From: Nectonema munidae
Lineage: Eukaryota; Nematomorpha; Nectonematoida; Nectonematidae
Direction of reading: 5' to 3'
Assembly (NCBI GenBank): GCA_030549495.1
Contig: JAUIRK010000004.1
Coordinates: 124,001-188,000 of the forward strand
Length of the DNA stretch: 64,000 nucleotides
Below are positions 48,437 to 58,240 of the stretch, in pieces. The notes under the pieces were generated by a model, which saw only the letters and a list, made by a program, of their open reading frames with translations, was not told the origin of the DNA and ran no database searches. The position numbers and the translations under genes were made by a program. Position 1 is the first letter of the stretch. Each line of letters begins with the position of its first letter.

Positions 48437-49255
48437 ATGTCTTCAGATCTGGCATTGATTAGCGTGACCTCAATAAATATTTCGCTTTCTATCATCTCCG
48501 TTATCCTGTTCTTCGTTAAGATAAAAAAGAATGCACTAAGCTATCTCATCTTTCTCATCATCTTGACGAATATGGCACGATCAATGACAGATCTTTTACT
48601 TTTGATTAGGAGCGACTTAAATTCCGGATCCATGCATGGTGTGATGTGCAGATTCCTACACTTCTTCAAATACAACGCCAGTATAACAGAAATATACACG
48701 CTGACTTTTCTGTCTGCTTTGCAATTACACATAGTGATAACGCTGCCAAACTCTCAAAACGTCCTTAAATCCAACATGGTAGCTATGTGCGCCTCCTGCA
48801 TCCTCATATTCTCAATCCTGATGCACTATGTCCAATTCGCTTTCGAGCCAAAAGACTCCCTAATCTGCAAATCTCCCCGCAGTCTCTTCTTCTTCAAAGT
48901 GAGAATAATCATTTTGTGCGCGCCCACCTTCGTAATGATCCTTATCAATGCCTTGTGCATCTACTTCATCCAAAGACACATCAAAATGAAGAAGATAAAT
49001 TCGATACGCGTATACAAGTTGAGGCGAGGCGTTTTTGTCAACATCTCTCTACTCATATGCATTATGTTCAATGTTCTTCCCTATTCCTCCATCTACCTCT
49101 TAAATATCCTGGATATCTCTGTTTCCAAAAACATTTCTCTCATTGCGGATTTACTTTACCAAATAAGCCGTATAATCTACATACCGTTGTTGGTATTCCT
49201 AACTTTTATGAATGCACCTAAAGTCACTCCGAAGAGAGGCCAAGTTGTCCATTAA
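48437..49255 (+). CDS. Orphan seven-transmembrane receptor, rhodopsin-like, single exon
   Basis: 272 residues from the ATG at 48437 (an in-frame TAA at 48386 closes the frame upstream) to the TAA at 49253-49255. Seven hydrophobic segments at about residues 4-28, 34-58, 78-100, 112-134, 155-178, 195-218 and 230-252. One Cys before TM3 (GVMCRF) and one in the second outer loop (LICKS) would form the usual disulfide. TM2 keeps an Asp (MTDLLLL) and TM6 ends FNVLPY, like the (C)W.PY motif. DRY after TM3 and NPxxY in TM7 are not recognisable, so the ligand and G protein are unknown. Both tails are very short. GC content and codon use are coding-like. Loss of introns suggests a retrogene or an intronless lineage-specific receptor. 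AATAAA at 49339-49344 may end the mRNA. Confidence 0.75.
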   Translation: MSSDLALISVTSINISLSIISVILFFVKIKKNALSYLIFLIILTNMARSMTDLLLLIRSDLNSGSMHGVMCRFLHFFKYNASITEIYTLTFLSALQLHIVITLPNSQNVLKSNMVAMCASCILIFSILMHYVQFAFEPKDSLICKSPRSLFFFKVRIIILCAPTFVMILINALCIYFIQRHIKMKKINSIRVYKLRRGVFVNISLLICIMFNVLPYSSIYLLNILDISVSKNISLIADLLYQISRIIYIPLLVFLTFMNAPKVTPKRGQVVH

Positions 49256-49289
49256 CACATTTTGGAAGAAAAGAAAGAAAGCCAAAAAT

Positions 49290-49350
49290 GAATCATTTTA
49301 TTAATTTGCGCGAAATGGTGAGCGTACAAATACTTAACAATAAAAAAGTT
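49290..49350. terminator. Overlapping polyadenylation signals of two convergent genes
   Basis: AATAAA on the + strand at 49339-49344 fits the 7TM receptor. AATAAA on the - strand at 49297-49302 fits the ryanodine receptor, whose stop is at 49524. If both are used, the 3' ends of the two mRNAs overlap by about 50 bases. Confidence 0.4.
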
Positions 49351-49523
49351 GCATACTTTTTTCTATAATAATATAAAATAAATGCCATTTTACGCTGAAA
49401 ACGCAACTCGAAAACGAAACCACAACAATAAGAAAAGTAAAAAATGAAATAGCATGAAATCTTGAACGCAAACGAACGAACCGAAGGAAAGCAGAAGAAG
49501 CTGACGTTCGCACAACCTCGCCA

Positions 49524-50129
49524 TCATGAAGAAGCTTTGATGTCTTCGTATTGCTTTCGGAAGCAGTCGCCAACTGGAAAGAAGTCCAACACCTGCGCTG
49601 ATACATCTTCCAGATATACGTTTCCTTTAGTTAAAGAAGTAAGCGTGTAAAAATCTTTAATATTATAGACGATAAGAGAATTTGAGATAAATAAAATCTA
49701 CTTGGTCAGTGTACTCTGTTTTCGGTTTGTTGGTGAGGTGCATCAAAAAGAACCTGTTTTGGAAAATTTAGGGTGTGACTATAGGAGCGTAAGTTTAGGC
49801 AGAAAATGTTAAATAATTTGGTATAAAACACCTACTGGAGAATAAATTTGTTTGTTTTTTTAAATTAATTTCATTAAAACTTAAGGGAGAAGATTTTTAT
49901 AAAATCAAGAAATCGTTTGCGTCATTTAAATATAATGGTAGTATCTACTATGTTAAAATGTGCTTACGTGTAATTAAAATCTAGGTCGTGTTCATTCTTC
50001 GGATAAGTTTCGAAGCCACGCGGAACTTTGTTGAAATAATCCTTGCCAATTCCACATATGAAGCAATTTGACTCCATATCCTCTTTCATCTCCTCCAGCT
50101 GATTTCTCAAATCCAAAAAGCATCAACCT
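49524..50129 (-). CDS. RyR: Ryanodine receptor, last three exons (C-terminus)
   Basis: Minus-strand exons 50129-49968, 49753-49702 and 49624-49524. The translation has [67 protein letters not shown] and [15 protein letters not shown], then the stop. This is the conserved cytosolic tail of ryanodine receptors (FGxLRDQxExVKEDMETxCFICGI...[17 protein letters not shown]), the Ca2+ release channel of the ER/SR, including the zinc-binding CFIC. Splice sites are canonical (GTAAGC, GTAGAT; ACAG, AAAG) and phases fit. Two single-base indels interrupt the frame, both at homopolymers (between VDAF and DLRN at about 50118; between RCW and DFF at about 49589). They are either assembly errors or signs of a pseudogene. 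The gene is cut at the left TTAA of the element at 50134; no further RyR exon was found to 64000. Confidence 0.85.
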
Positions 50130-50209
50130 TAACCCTATTAGTGCTGGGCAAAATTTGTCCACTCAAGTGCCGGAGGGCGTAAAGTGCTCCCCCCCCTATT
50201 TTTCTCAGA

Positions 50210-51840
50210 GATTAATAAGTTTTTATAAATATTTTTAATGTTACATATATATTTCAACTATGCTGAATTCAGTGGTGATGTCCATTTTTTTATCAAAATC
50301 AATCAAACCTGTCAAAAAATTGATTTATATTTGACAGCTCATCTCAAAAAGGAACTTTTTATTTAAATAATTATATAAAGTTTTTTACACATGTATACCC
50401 ATTTTCAAATATGCTGAATTCAGTGGTGATATTCATTTTTTATGAAAATCAATCAAACCTGTCAAAAAATTTATCTAAATGTAACAGCCCATCTCAAAAA
50501 GAAACTTTTTATCTAAATAAGTATATAAAGTTTTTTACACATGTATACCCATTTTCAAATATGCTGAATTCAGTGGTGTATTCATTTTTTATGAAAATCA
50601 ATCAAACCTGTCAAAAAATTGATCTAAATGTGACAGCTCAACTCAAAAAGAAACTTTTTATCTAAATAATTATATAAAGTTTTTTACACATGTATAACCA
50701 TTTTCAAATATGCTGAATTCAGTAGTGATATTCATTTTTTATGAAAATCAATCAAACCTGTCAAAAAATTTATCTAAATCTAACAGCCCATCTCAAAAAG
50801 AAACTTTTTATCTAAATAAGTATATAAAGTTTTTTACACATGTATACCCATTTTCAAATATGCTGAATTCAGTGGTGATATTAATTTTTTATGAAAATCA
50901 ATCAAACCTGTCAAAAATTGATCTAAATTTAACAGCCCATCTCAAAAAGAAACTTTTTATCTAAATAAGTATATAAAGTTTTTTACACATGTATACGCAT
51001 TTTCAAATATGCTGAATTCAGTGGTGATATTCATTTTTTATGAAAATCAATCAAACCTGTCTAAAAATTGATCTAAATGTGACAGCTCATCTCAAAAAGA
51101 AACTTTTTATCTAAATAATTATATAAAGTTTTTTACATATCCATTTCAAGCATGCTGAATTCAGTGGTGATATTCATTTTATATATAAAAATCATTCAAA
51201 CCTGTCAAAAAGTGATTTACATATGACAGCTCATCTCAAAAAAGAAACTTTTTATCCAAATAATTATATACTATTTTTTACACATATACACCCTTTTTAA
51301 AGCATGCTGAATTCAGCGGTGATATTCATTTTTTTAAAAATTAATTAAAGTTATCAAAGCATTGATTTATATATGACAGCTCATCTTAAAAAGAAACTTT
51401 TTATTTAAGTAATAATATAAAGTTTTTTACACATATATACCCATTTTTAAGCATGCGTAATTCAGTGGTGATATTCATTTTTTTTATGAAAATTAATCAA
51501 AACTTTCAAAAAATTGATTTATCCCAAAAAGAAAGGATCAGTCACGGTTTTTTGAATTAGAGAATTACGTTTAATAGAAAGTATAGGGAGATGATGAAGT
51601 TTACCGTGTATGGCATTTTACACACATATACCCATTTTCGAGTAGGCTGTGTTTACAGGTTATATTCCTTTTTTTTATAAAAAAAAATAGTCAAACCTGA
51701 CAAAATAATTTAAATATGGCAGCCCATGTCAAAATTAAAATTTTTATTCTTATAAAAAGTTTTTATACATTTCAAGTATGTAGAATTTAATGGTGATGTC
51801 ATTTTTATGAAATCAATAAAACATGTCAAAAAAATCGATA
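50210..51840 (+). repeat. A satellite array: about 9 units of about 150 bp plus 2 diverged units
   Basis: The core ATGCTGAATTCAGTGGTGAT occurs near 50259, 50411, 50559, 50710, 50860, 51009, 51155 and 51306 with about 150-bp spacing, then in mutated form near 51455, 51645 and 51780. Each unit also has AAAATCAATCAAACCTGTC and ACAGC(C/T)CATCTCAAAAAG. The short open frames (MLNSVVIFIFYENQSNLSK) are by-products of the repetition. Confidence 0.9.
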
Positions 51841-52276
51841 ATTCACTCAAAATATTTCATTCTACAGTAACTTATGAAACTCGATAGGAGTTATCGACTT
51901 GTAGTCTCTACGTCATATTATAATTTACAGTATGTAATTTTGCTATTCATTCTATGATGATCCTTTCTTGGTAGCTCTTTTTTCATTAGAAATTTATATT
52001 CTTCAATGTGTGTTCGAAAAATTTTTTATAATGAAAAAATTACCTTTTTCCTCTCTCAAAACATTCCGATTAAAGAATCTTCTTTATGATCTTAGACTTT
52101 TTTTATCAGTATCGTATATTTTATTATCAGGCCTGAATATTTGACAACCAATCTCATTTTTTTCTGATGAATCATTCGCGATGTTCATTGTTCAATTACA
52201 AAAAGTTGTCCACTTTCTTCATCTAAAGAATTATTTCTTTTATGCAAAAGGAAAAAGATGGACAAATTCAATTTAA

Positions 52277-52406
52277 CCCATTTAAGACCAAGCAAAGCAG
52301 ACGATATCTAAAAAAACGCAGACGATTTATATTCAAAGTCATTGAAAAAAGCAGACGAAGATGAAATTACTTATGTTCCAAAATAGGAACATTGGTCGTA
52401 AATGGG
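52277..52406. mobile_element. 130-bp piggyBac-like MITE with TTAA target duplication
   Basis: TTAA at 52273-52276 and 52407-52410. The ends are CCCATTTAAGACCA and, complemented, CCCATTTACGACCA. The inside has GCAGACGATATCTAA and CGCAGACGATTTAT, shared with the element at 26119-26246. It inserted into the spacer of the larger TTAA element. Confidence 0.85.
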
Positions 52407-54045
52407 TTAAATTAAAAATATCTTGATAGTGACTAAATTCTCACATATTGGCATCTGTGCCATTTTTGATAAATCTGACCTATTCTAAATTTTCAGATTT
52501 CCTACCCATCTTAGCTAAATGTTAATTGTAATCCTATATGATAAGCTATAGATTTAAATATTTTTCATTTGTAAAAGAGGAACTTCTTTTTCACAGTCAA
52601 AATCTTTTTGAAGCATCTATTATATAATTAGACCACTTGCTAGTTCATTAAAACATGGTAGATCTTACATTTAGTTAAGAACCAATTTTTTTTAATTATT
52701 TGTTTTGATCACATGTTCTCTAATAAATTAGTTTTCAACTTGATTCCTTCTCTCATACAAATTTTCAAAAGATTTTATAATACGTTTTGTTTTTTTTAAT
52801 AAATATTTCATACTCAAGTATGCAGCCATTTTTTGAAAATTTTTTACAGAACTGATTTTCAGGCATACATTACTAATTCAATTGCCACTTCGAGATATTT
52901 TTTAACCGTATTATCCAAAATCCAGTACAGAAATAAAATAAGCATAGTCGATTTGGTATAAAACAGATATTTTATTTTTTTGAAAATATTTTTGAAGACA
53001 GTATCTAGAAGTAAACCGCAAATCTGATTCAAGCTTCCAGATATTTTAAAAACATAAATGCCAAAACTGAGTCCAAAAATGAAACCAGCATATTCCATTT
53101 GGCATAAAAACAGATATTTTATTTAAATTTCAAAAATATTTCTGTAGACATTAGACGTAAATCGAAAATTTGATTGACACATTCAGACATTTAAAACCTC
53201 TAATTGCAAAAAATGATTTCAGAAATAAAAATTATTATGGTCGAATTGGTTTAAAAACATATATTTCATGTAAAATTAGAGAGAATATTTTGGGATATAG
53301 TTTTCAGGCATAAACCGCAAATTTGATTGACACTTGCAGTAAAACCTCTAAATGCGAAAACTGTGTTCAGAGAAATGAAATCATCATTGTCTATTTGCTA
53401 TAAAAACAAATTTTAGAACTAAACGCAAATTTAAGTGATACGTATATGTATTATCAAATTCAAAGTGCAAAAATTGAGTCCATAAATGAAACTAGCATGG
53501 TTGATTTGGTATAAAAACATATATTTAATTGTAAAATTTGAATGAATGTTTTTGGAGACAATTTTTAGAAGTAAACCGCAAATTTGATTAACACTTATAG
53601 CTATTTTCACATCCTAAATGTAAAAAATGAGTACAGAAATGAAAACATCATGATTGATTTGGTATAAAAACATATATTTCATGAGAATATTTTTGGAGAC
53701 AATTTTCAGAAGTAAACCGAAAATTTGATTAATACTTATAGTTATTTTCAAATCCTAAATGTAAAAAATGAGTTAAAAATGAAAACAGCATGATCGATTT
53801 AGTATAAAAACATATATTTCATGTAAAATTGAGAGAATATTTTTGGAGATAGCTTTTAGAAGTAAACCGCAAATTTTGACTGATATTTTAAAACCTCTAA
53901 ATTTGAAAAATGAGTTCAGAAATGAAAACAGCATGGTTAATTTGGTATAAAACATATATTTCATTGTAAAATTTGAATGAATGTTTTTGGAGACAATTTT
54001 TAGAAGTAAACCGCAAATTTGATTAACACTTATAGGTATTTTCAC

Positions 54046-55821
54046 GGTCTTATGACATTTCATCACACGACACTTCATCACACGACAGTTCATCACACGA
54101 CCTTTCATCATAACGACACTTCATCACACGACACTTCATCACACGACATTTCATCATAACAACACTTCATCACACGACATTTCATCATATGCATGGGTTG
54201 TTGTCTTTTTTTGTAGTATTTATTAGTAATTTCTGATCCGAACGTTACAACGATCTAAAAAAAGGTTCAATTCGTCATCAGTTTTGCCAACCTCAACGAA
54301 TTTTGAAGTTACAGGCAAGTTTCGCAAAATGTTGTTGTATGATTCGGGTGTTGACGACACAGAAAGATTTCTTATATTTGGACATAGTGAAGTTGTATCT
54401 TGTTTGTCTCGTGGCAAAGTTTGGATTGCTGATGGAACATTCAAGGTTGTACCTTCCTTATTTTATCAATCATACACTCTTCATTTTCAATTTGGAGAAG
54501 GGCGCAATCCAGCTGGAATGTATGCTCTTTTAAAGAACAAAAGTAGAAATACTTATAGAAGGTTGATTAGATTTTGAAATTGCGGCAATGACGGAATTTC
54601 AGTATGCTTTTCCGAACACCGAAATTAAAGGTTGTTTTTTTTCATCTTTCGCAGAGTGTGTATAAAAAAGCCCTAGCATTGGGAATGAAATCAGAAATGG
54701 AAAGTGATACTGAACTAAGCACACTGGTCCTTTGTTTACCTGCACTTTCTTTAGTACCAACAAATTTGGTTGAAAATGCTTTTGATACTTTGGTAGAGCA
54801 TATGCCGGAAAATGAAAAAATTAATCAACTTCTAACATACTTCGAAAACACATATATTAGGGGCAGATATAGAAGAAATGGAGCAGCAAGAAATGCACTT
54901 TTTCCTATTGCAAAATGGAATCATTTCCAAAAGTGTGTGGAAGGAGTCGCTCGAACTACAAATGCCGTAGAGGGCTGGCATTACTCTTTGCAATTTTTGT
55001 TTCAGTGTAGCCACCCAACAATTTGGAATTTCCTAAATGGTATTTGCAAGGACATCGCGTTTCAACGTTTAAACTTAATTCAAGGAATTACTGGTGTTAC
55101 TCTACCGGCCAATAAGAAATATTTGTCGATCAAAGAGAAGATCAAATGCCTAACTAGTCAATTTGGACAATCTGATATCATATCATACCTTAGAGCTGTT
55201 CAATATTCTGCCTGTAAGTAGTTTGTTTTCAACAATAAAATGTTTTATTTTTCGTTATTATTTTTCTTATTGTTTTTTGAGGTAAATAAAATGATGATAC
55301 TCTCATTCTTGAAATTTCATGTTTAAATTTAATTGAATAAATGAAATAAAAGAGAAATAGTTCATGTGTTTTTCATCATTTTTCATTACTGGAGTAAGGT
55401 TTTTTTAAGGATCTACCGATTCCAAATATTACAAACAACTTCAGTTTTGTCAAAGCATTTGACAAAACTAAATTAACATTTTGTTTATTAAAAAACCAAT
55501 TAGATAACATTTTGTTTATTTAATATAAATTTTAGAGAAAAATATTGTTTTAAATTCAAATAAATAAATATTAATATTTTTTAAGTTAATACAAAAATAG
55601 AATTTTTATTTTTAATGAAAAATACTGTTAGTTTTTTTTATAAAATTCACAGTTTTATGTCATGAAATGTTGTATGATGAAGCGTTGTTGTAATGAAATG
55701 GAGTTGTGTGTGATGAAAAGTCACGTGATGAAGTGTCGTGTGATGAAATGTCGTTGTGATGAAATGTCGCGTGATGAAGTATCGTGTGATGAAATGTCGT
55801 GTGATGAAATGTCGTAGCACC
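54046..55821 (+). mobile_element. Foldback/MULE-type transposon with transposase, 1,776 bp
   Basis: The target duplication ATTTTCAC lies at 54038-54045 and 55822-55829, inside a B unit. The ends are GGTCTTATGACATTTCATCA and, complemented, GGTGCTACGACATTTCATCA. Each arm is built of tandem units of about 16-18 bp (ACATTTCATCACACG with variants): about 54046-54185 on the left and 55660-55821 on the right. In between is a MULE transposase gene. The layout resembles FB/NOF-type foldback elements. Confidence 0.92.
54222..55221 (+). pseudogene. MULE-family transposase, broken
   Basis: LPTSTNFEVTGKFRKMLLYD, then SRGKVWIADGTFKVVPSLFY (DGTF holds the first catalytic Asp), then AGMYALLKNKSRNTY. After about 50 missing residues and a frame change comes DFEIAAMTEFQYAFPNTEIK, then a GCFFHLSQSVYKKA block with one extra T in a T8 run (about 54633), then ARFPIAKW-like and RTTNAVEGWHYSLQFLFQCS (54955-55020) to YSACK-stop. 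DFEIA, GC.FH..Q and TTN..EGWH are standard MULE transposase blocks. One internal deletion and two frame changes make it inactive. Confidence 0.85.
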
Positions 55822-56199
55822 ATTTTCACATCATAAACGTAAAAAATGAGTCCAGAAATGAAACCATCATGGCCGATTTAGTATAACACATATATTTCAT
55901 TGTAAAATTTGAATGAATGTTTTTGGAGATAATTTTTAGAAGTAAACCGCAAATTTGATTAACACTTATAGGTATTTCCAGATCCTAAACGTAAAAAATT
56001 AGTCCAGAAATGAAACCAGCATGGCCGATTTAGTATAACATATATTTTATGTAAAATGTGAAGGAATGTTTTTGGAGACAATTTTCAGAAATAAACCGCA
56101 AATTTGATTAATACTTATAGGTATTTTCAAATCCTAAATGTAAAAAATGAGTCCAGAAATGAAAACAGCATGACCGATTTAGTATAAAAACATATATTT

Positions 56200-56560
56200 T
56201 ATCTAAAATTTGAAGGTATATTTTATTAGGTATATTTTTGATCAATCAAAATTTTGATTGACATTTTCTAAAAAGTAGCCATGATTATTGAAAAAATTAA
56301 ATATATAAAGTGTTATGCGTTTCAAACTGTATATAATTATAAATTTTCAGGGTATTATATAATATAGATCCTAAGTTATAAGGTTAAGTACAGATAATGT
56401 CAAAATTTTGCTGAAAAATTTTTATTTTTTATTTTGATTGACAGTTTTGGACATGAAGGGGTCATTCAACTACCATGAAAATGGTTTCAAAAGATGCAGC
56501 TAGCGATTTTAGGAAAAGTCAAAAATTTTGAAGGGATATGATTCAGCCAATTTTCTACAA
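56200..56560 (+). repeat. 3' tail of the TTAA element, conserved among copies
   Basis: AAAATTTTGATTGACATTTT, then CAAAAGATGCAGCTAGCGATTTTAG, is found again at about 9740-10087 (same strand) and 59640-59960 (opposite strand). It is AT-rich and non-coding. It ends at the G-rich right terminus (TAGTGAAGGGGGGGCG). Confidence 0.75.
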
Positions 56561-56615
56561 TTAATTTTTTAGTGAAGGGGGGGCGTTTTACGCCCCCTAG
56601 CACTAATAGGGTTAA

Positions 56616-57240
56616 TACAAATATTAGGCACTTAAAAAGGTATATTGTTTTATAAGTGTTCACATCTTTATTTCCTAGTAATATTATTCCTAATTTTTAA
56701 ATGTCAGATTTGTCTATTCTCCCATGAATATGTCAAACGAGCAAAATATATACGCTTAAAAAATACGATCTACCAAGTGTTGAAAGCATTCCACATAGTC
56801 AATTGTAAGGTGTGCCTTCGATATTTGAGTAAAAGATATATATTAGTAAATTAAGGAGAAAAAGAGCAAATTATACAAAACAAATAAATTTTTCAATCGA
56901 TATTGATCAGTTGTATACATAGATAAGTTTTTTAAAATAGAGGTTATTTTCTAGAAATAAAATATTTAAATTATACAAAGTTGAATTTAAAATTACATAT
57001 AAGTAGAATGAATTAAATAATGGGGTCATACTAATTTTTTAACAACGAATTCGAAATACTCGATAAATTGGATAAATTAAGTATAAAAATATCTAAAAAA
57101 AATTCTTATTGTTGTTGTTGTTTGTTGAATTGACGCAGCTTGTAAGTTGTCAAAACTTGAAAGCTGGCACTTGGCATTGTTGTTGTTTTTTGAATTGACG
57201 CATGTTGTAAGTTGTCGAAACTTGAAAGCTGGCACTAGGC
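56616..57240. other. AT-rich spacer between the two inverted TTAA elements
   Basis: No gene or element end recognised up to the SINE body. Near 57117-57240 a unit of about 75 bp (GTTGTAAGTTGTC(A/G)AAACTTGAAAGCTGGCAC) occurs twice and belongs to the SINE body. Confidence 0.4.
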
Positions 57241-57340
57241 CCATCATAAGAGTTGGGAGCCTTGAAGATCGAACCCCTGACCTTCAACTTTTAAGCTGAG
57301 AGGTACACCCTAACAACCATTGAGCCTCAAGGCACTTGGC
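57110..57340 (-). mobile_element. tRNA-derived SINE with (CAA)n tail
   Basis: On the minus strand the head (57332-57253) has GGCTCAATGGTTGTTAGGG (A box region) and CAGGGGTTCGATCTTC (B box). A body with the segment GCCAGCTTTCAAG(T)TT repeated twice follows, and it ends in (CAA)n at about 57110-57125. The head matches that of the truncated + strand copy at 39122. No tRNA cloverleaf with an intact acceptor stem. Confidence 0.65.
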
Positions 57341-57629
57341 TTATGAAGGAGGGTTAAAGAGTTGGCGTAAGCTACCTTTGATTGTCAGTATAAACTTCAA
57401 TGGACTACTACAAAGAATAAAATAAAACAAAATCGAGTCTGAATCCAAGATTATTAGTGAGAGAAATTAAATAGAGAAAGTCCTGACAGAAAGATAGGAA
57501 ATGGAAAAAGGTATACCAAAGATCAAAGAGAGAAAAAGAAAAAAGAAAATAACAAGTTATAATCGACAAAGTGGGGAAAAAAGTAATTTGGTGTAGATTG
57601 ATAGAATAGGTGGAAATAAACTAGTGAGT

Positions 57630-58240
57630 TTATGGAGGGTGTAAGCGTAAGAGACATTCTAGTTTCTTGAAAAACCGGGCCACCGTGTTAGAAATTTGGG
57701 GAGTTGAGATAAAGCTATCTAAACATCTATAAACAAACTCATATTTCTTCTGTAAAAGTATGCTAAGTGTAAAGGGACAATGAAAAATCAAATGAGTTGG
57801 GCTTTCGATCACGTTGCATCCAAATCTACAAAGATTTGTTTGACATTTCGATAAGAGAAAAAGAAATTTACGACAGTTGCACGCACCTATTTCCATCTTA
57901 TTATTTCAGGAGGGACAGCGCTGATCAATACACTCTTTCTGGAAACTATTTGCAGAAATTTGTAAAGTAGGTGAATGAGGTAATTCTTGAAGACGGCGGT
58001 TCCACTCTTGAATAATATTTTGTTTTAAATTAAATTTGAAGGAAGAGAACCGAATTTTGTGATAAAAGGGAGTCGAAGAGAAGGCTAGTTTTGCAAGTTT
58101 ATCAACCAGCTCATTTTCAACTATGTTCGTTAATAGATTGGAGAAGAGATCTGGAGTCTGAAAAAATATAGACAAGTTTCTAAGAGTTATAGAGGTTGTG
58201 ATTATGATAGAGATATTCTAGAGTTAATAAAAGTAAAATA
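57630..58240 (-). pseudogene. LINE fragment: end of RNase H domain and Cys-His tail
   Basis: Minus-strand frames 58175-57906 and 57896-57630: VENELVDKLAKLAF (the G.E.AD.LAK block of LINE RNase H), then IIQEWNRRLQEL, then a CRFGCNVIESPTHLIFHCP zinc motif. This RNase H-bearing 3' end belongs to I/Jockey-type LINEs, a family different from the two LINEs lacking RNase H. It is broken by stops and one frame change, and is 5'-truncated. Confidence 0.7.

Larger units (their letters stand above)
52855..56200 (+). repeat. B satellite array: about 11 units of about 140-150 bp, split by a MULE
   Basis: The units contain GAAGTAAACCGCAAATTTGA, TAACACTTATAG(G/C)TATTTTCA, TCCTAAATGTAAAAAATGAG, a GATTTGGTATAAAAACATAT block and TTTTTGGAGACAATTTT. 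They start near 52860, 53025, 53155, 53305, 53440, 53570, 53700, 53860 and 54000, and after the MULE near 55935 and 56090. They are unrelated to the A units. Confidence 0.88.
50134..56611 (+). mobile_element. TTAA-flanked element carrying two satellite arrays (piggyBac-like, non-autonomous), copy 1
   Basis: TTAA lies on both sides (50130-50133 and 56612-56615). The terminal inverted repeat is CCCTATTAGTGCT, followed on both ends by a GGGCGTAAA motif and a C/G run. At 6,478 bp (about 4.6 kb without nested insertions) it has no transposase of its own. Order: left end, A array (about 50210-51840), spacer (51840-52850), B array (52855-56200), tail (56200-56560), right end. TTAA targets and CCCT ends are the mark of the piggyBac superfamily. 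Nested in it are the 130-bp MITE and the MULE. It abuts the ryanodine receptor exon. Confidence 0.85.

Noticed and set aside
48787-49221. 144-codon frame inside the 7TM receptor
   Set aside because: Shadow frame. The hydrophobic 7TM pattern is in the other frame.
49334-49606. Minus-strand 90-residue frame starting MYQRRCW
   Set aside because: Only its first seven residues belong to the ryanodine receptor. The rest is the wrong frame after the indel and runs into the 3' UTR.
50411-50964. Repeated open frames MLNSVVIFIFYENQ...
   Set aside because: They are translations of the 150-bp A satellite. The frames break at unit length differences and there is no start context or homology.
50210-51840. 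CRISPR-like array
   Set aside because: The units are contiguous, diverged 150-bp satellites without spacers, and the DNA is animal nuclear.
54832-55014. Minus-strand frame opposite the MULE transposase
   Set aside because: Shadow of the + strand transposase codons.
55647-55829. Frame with FITRHFITR repeats
   Set aside because: Translation of the short-unit arm of the foldback element.
57253-57332. Functional tRNA gene
   Set aside because: A and B boxes are present, but no clean acceptor or anticodon stem forms, and a SINE body and (CAA)n tail follow.
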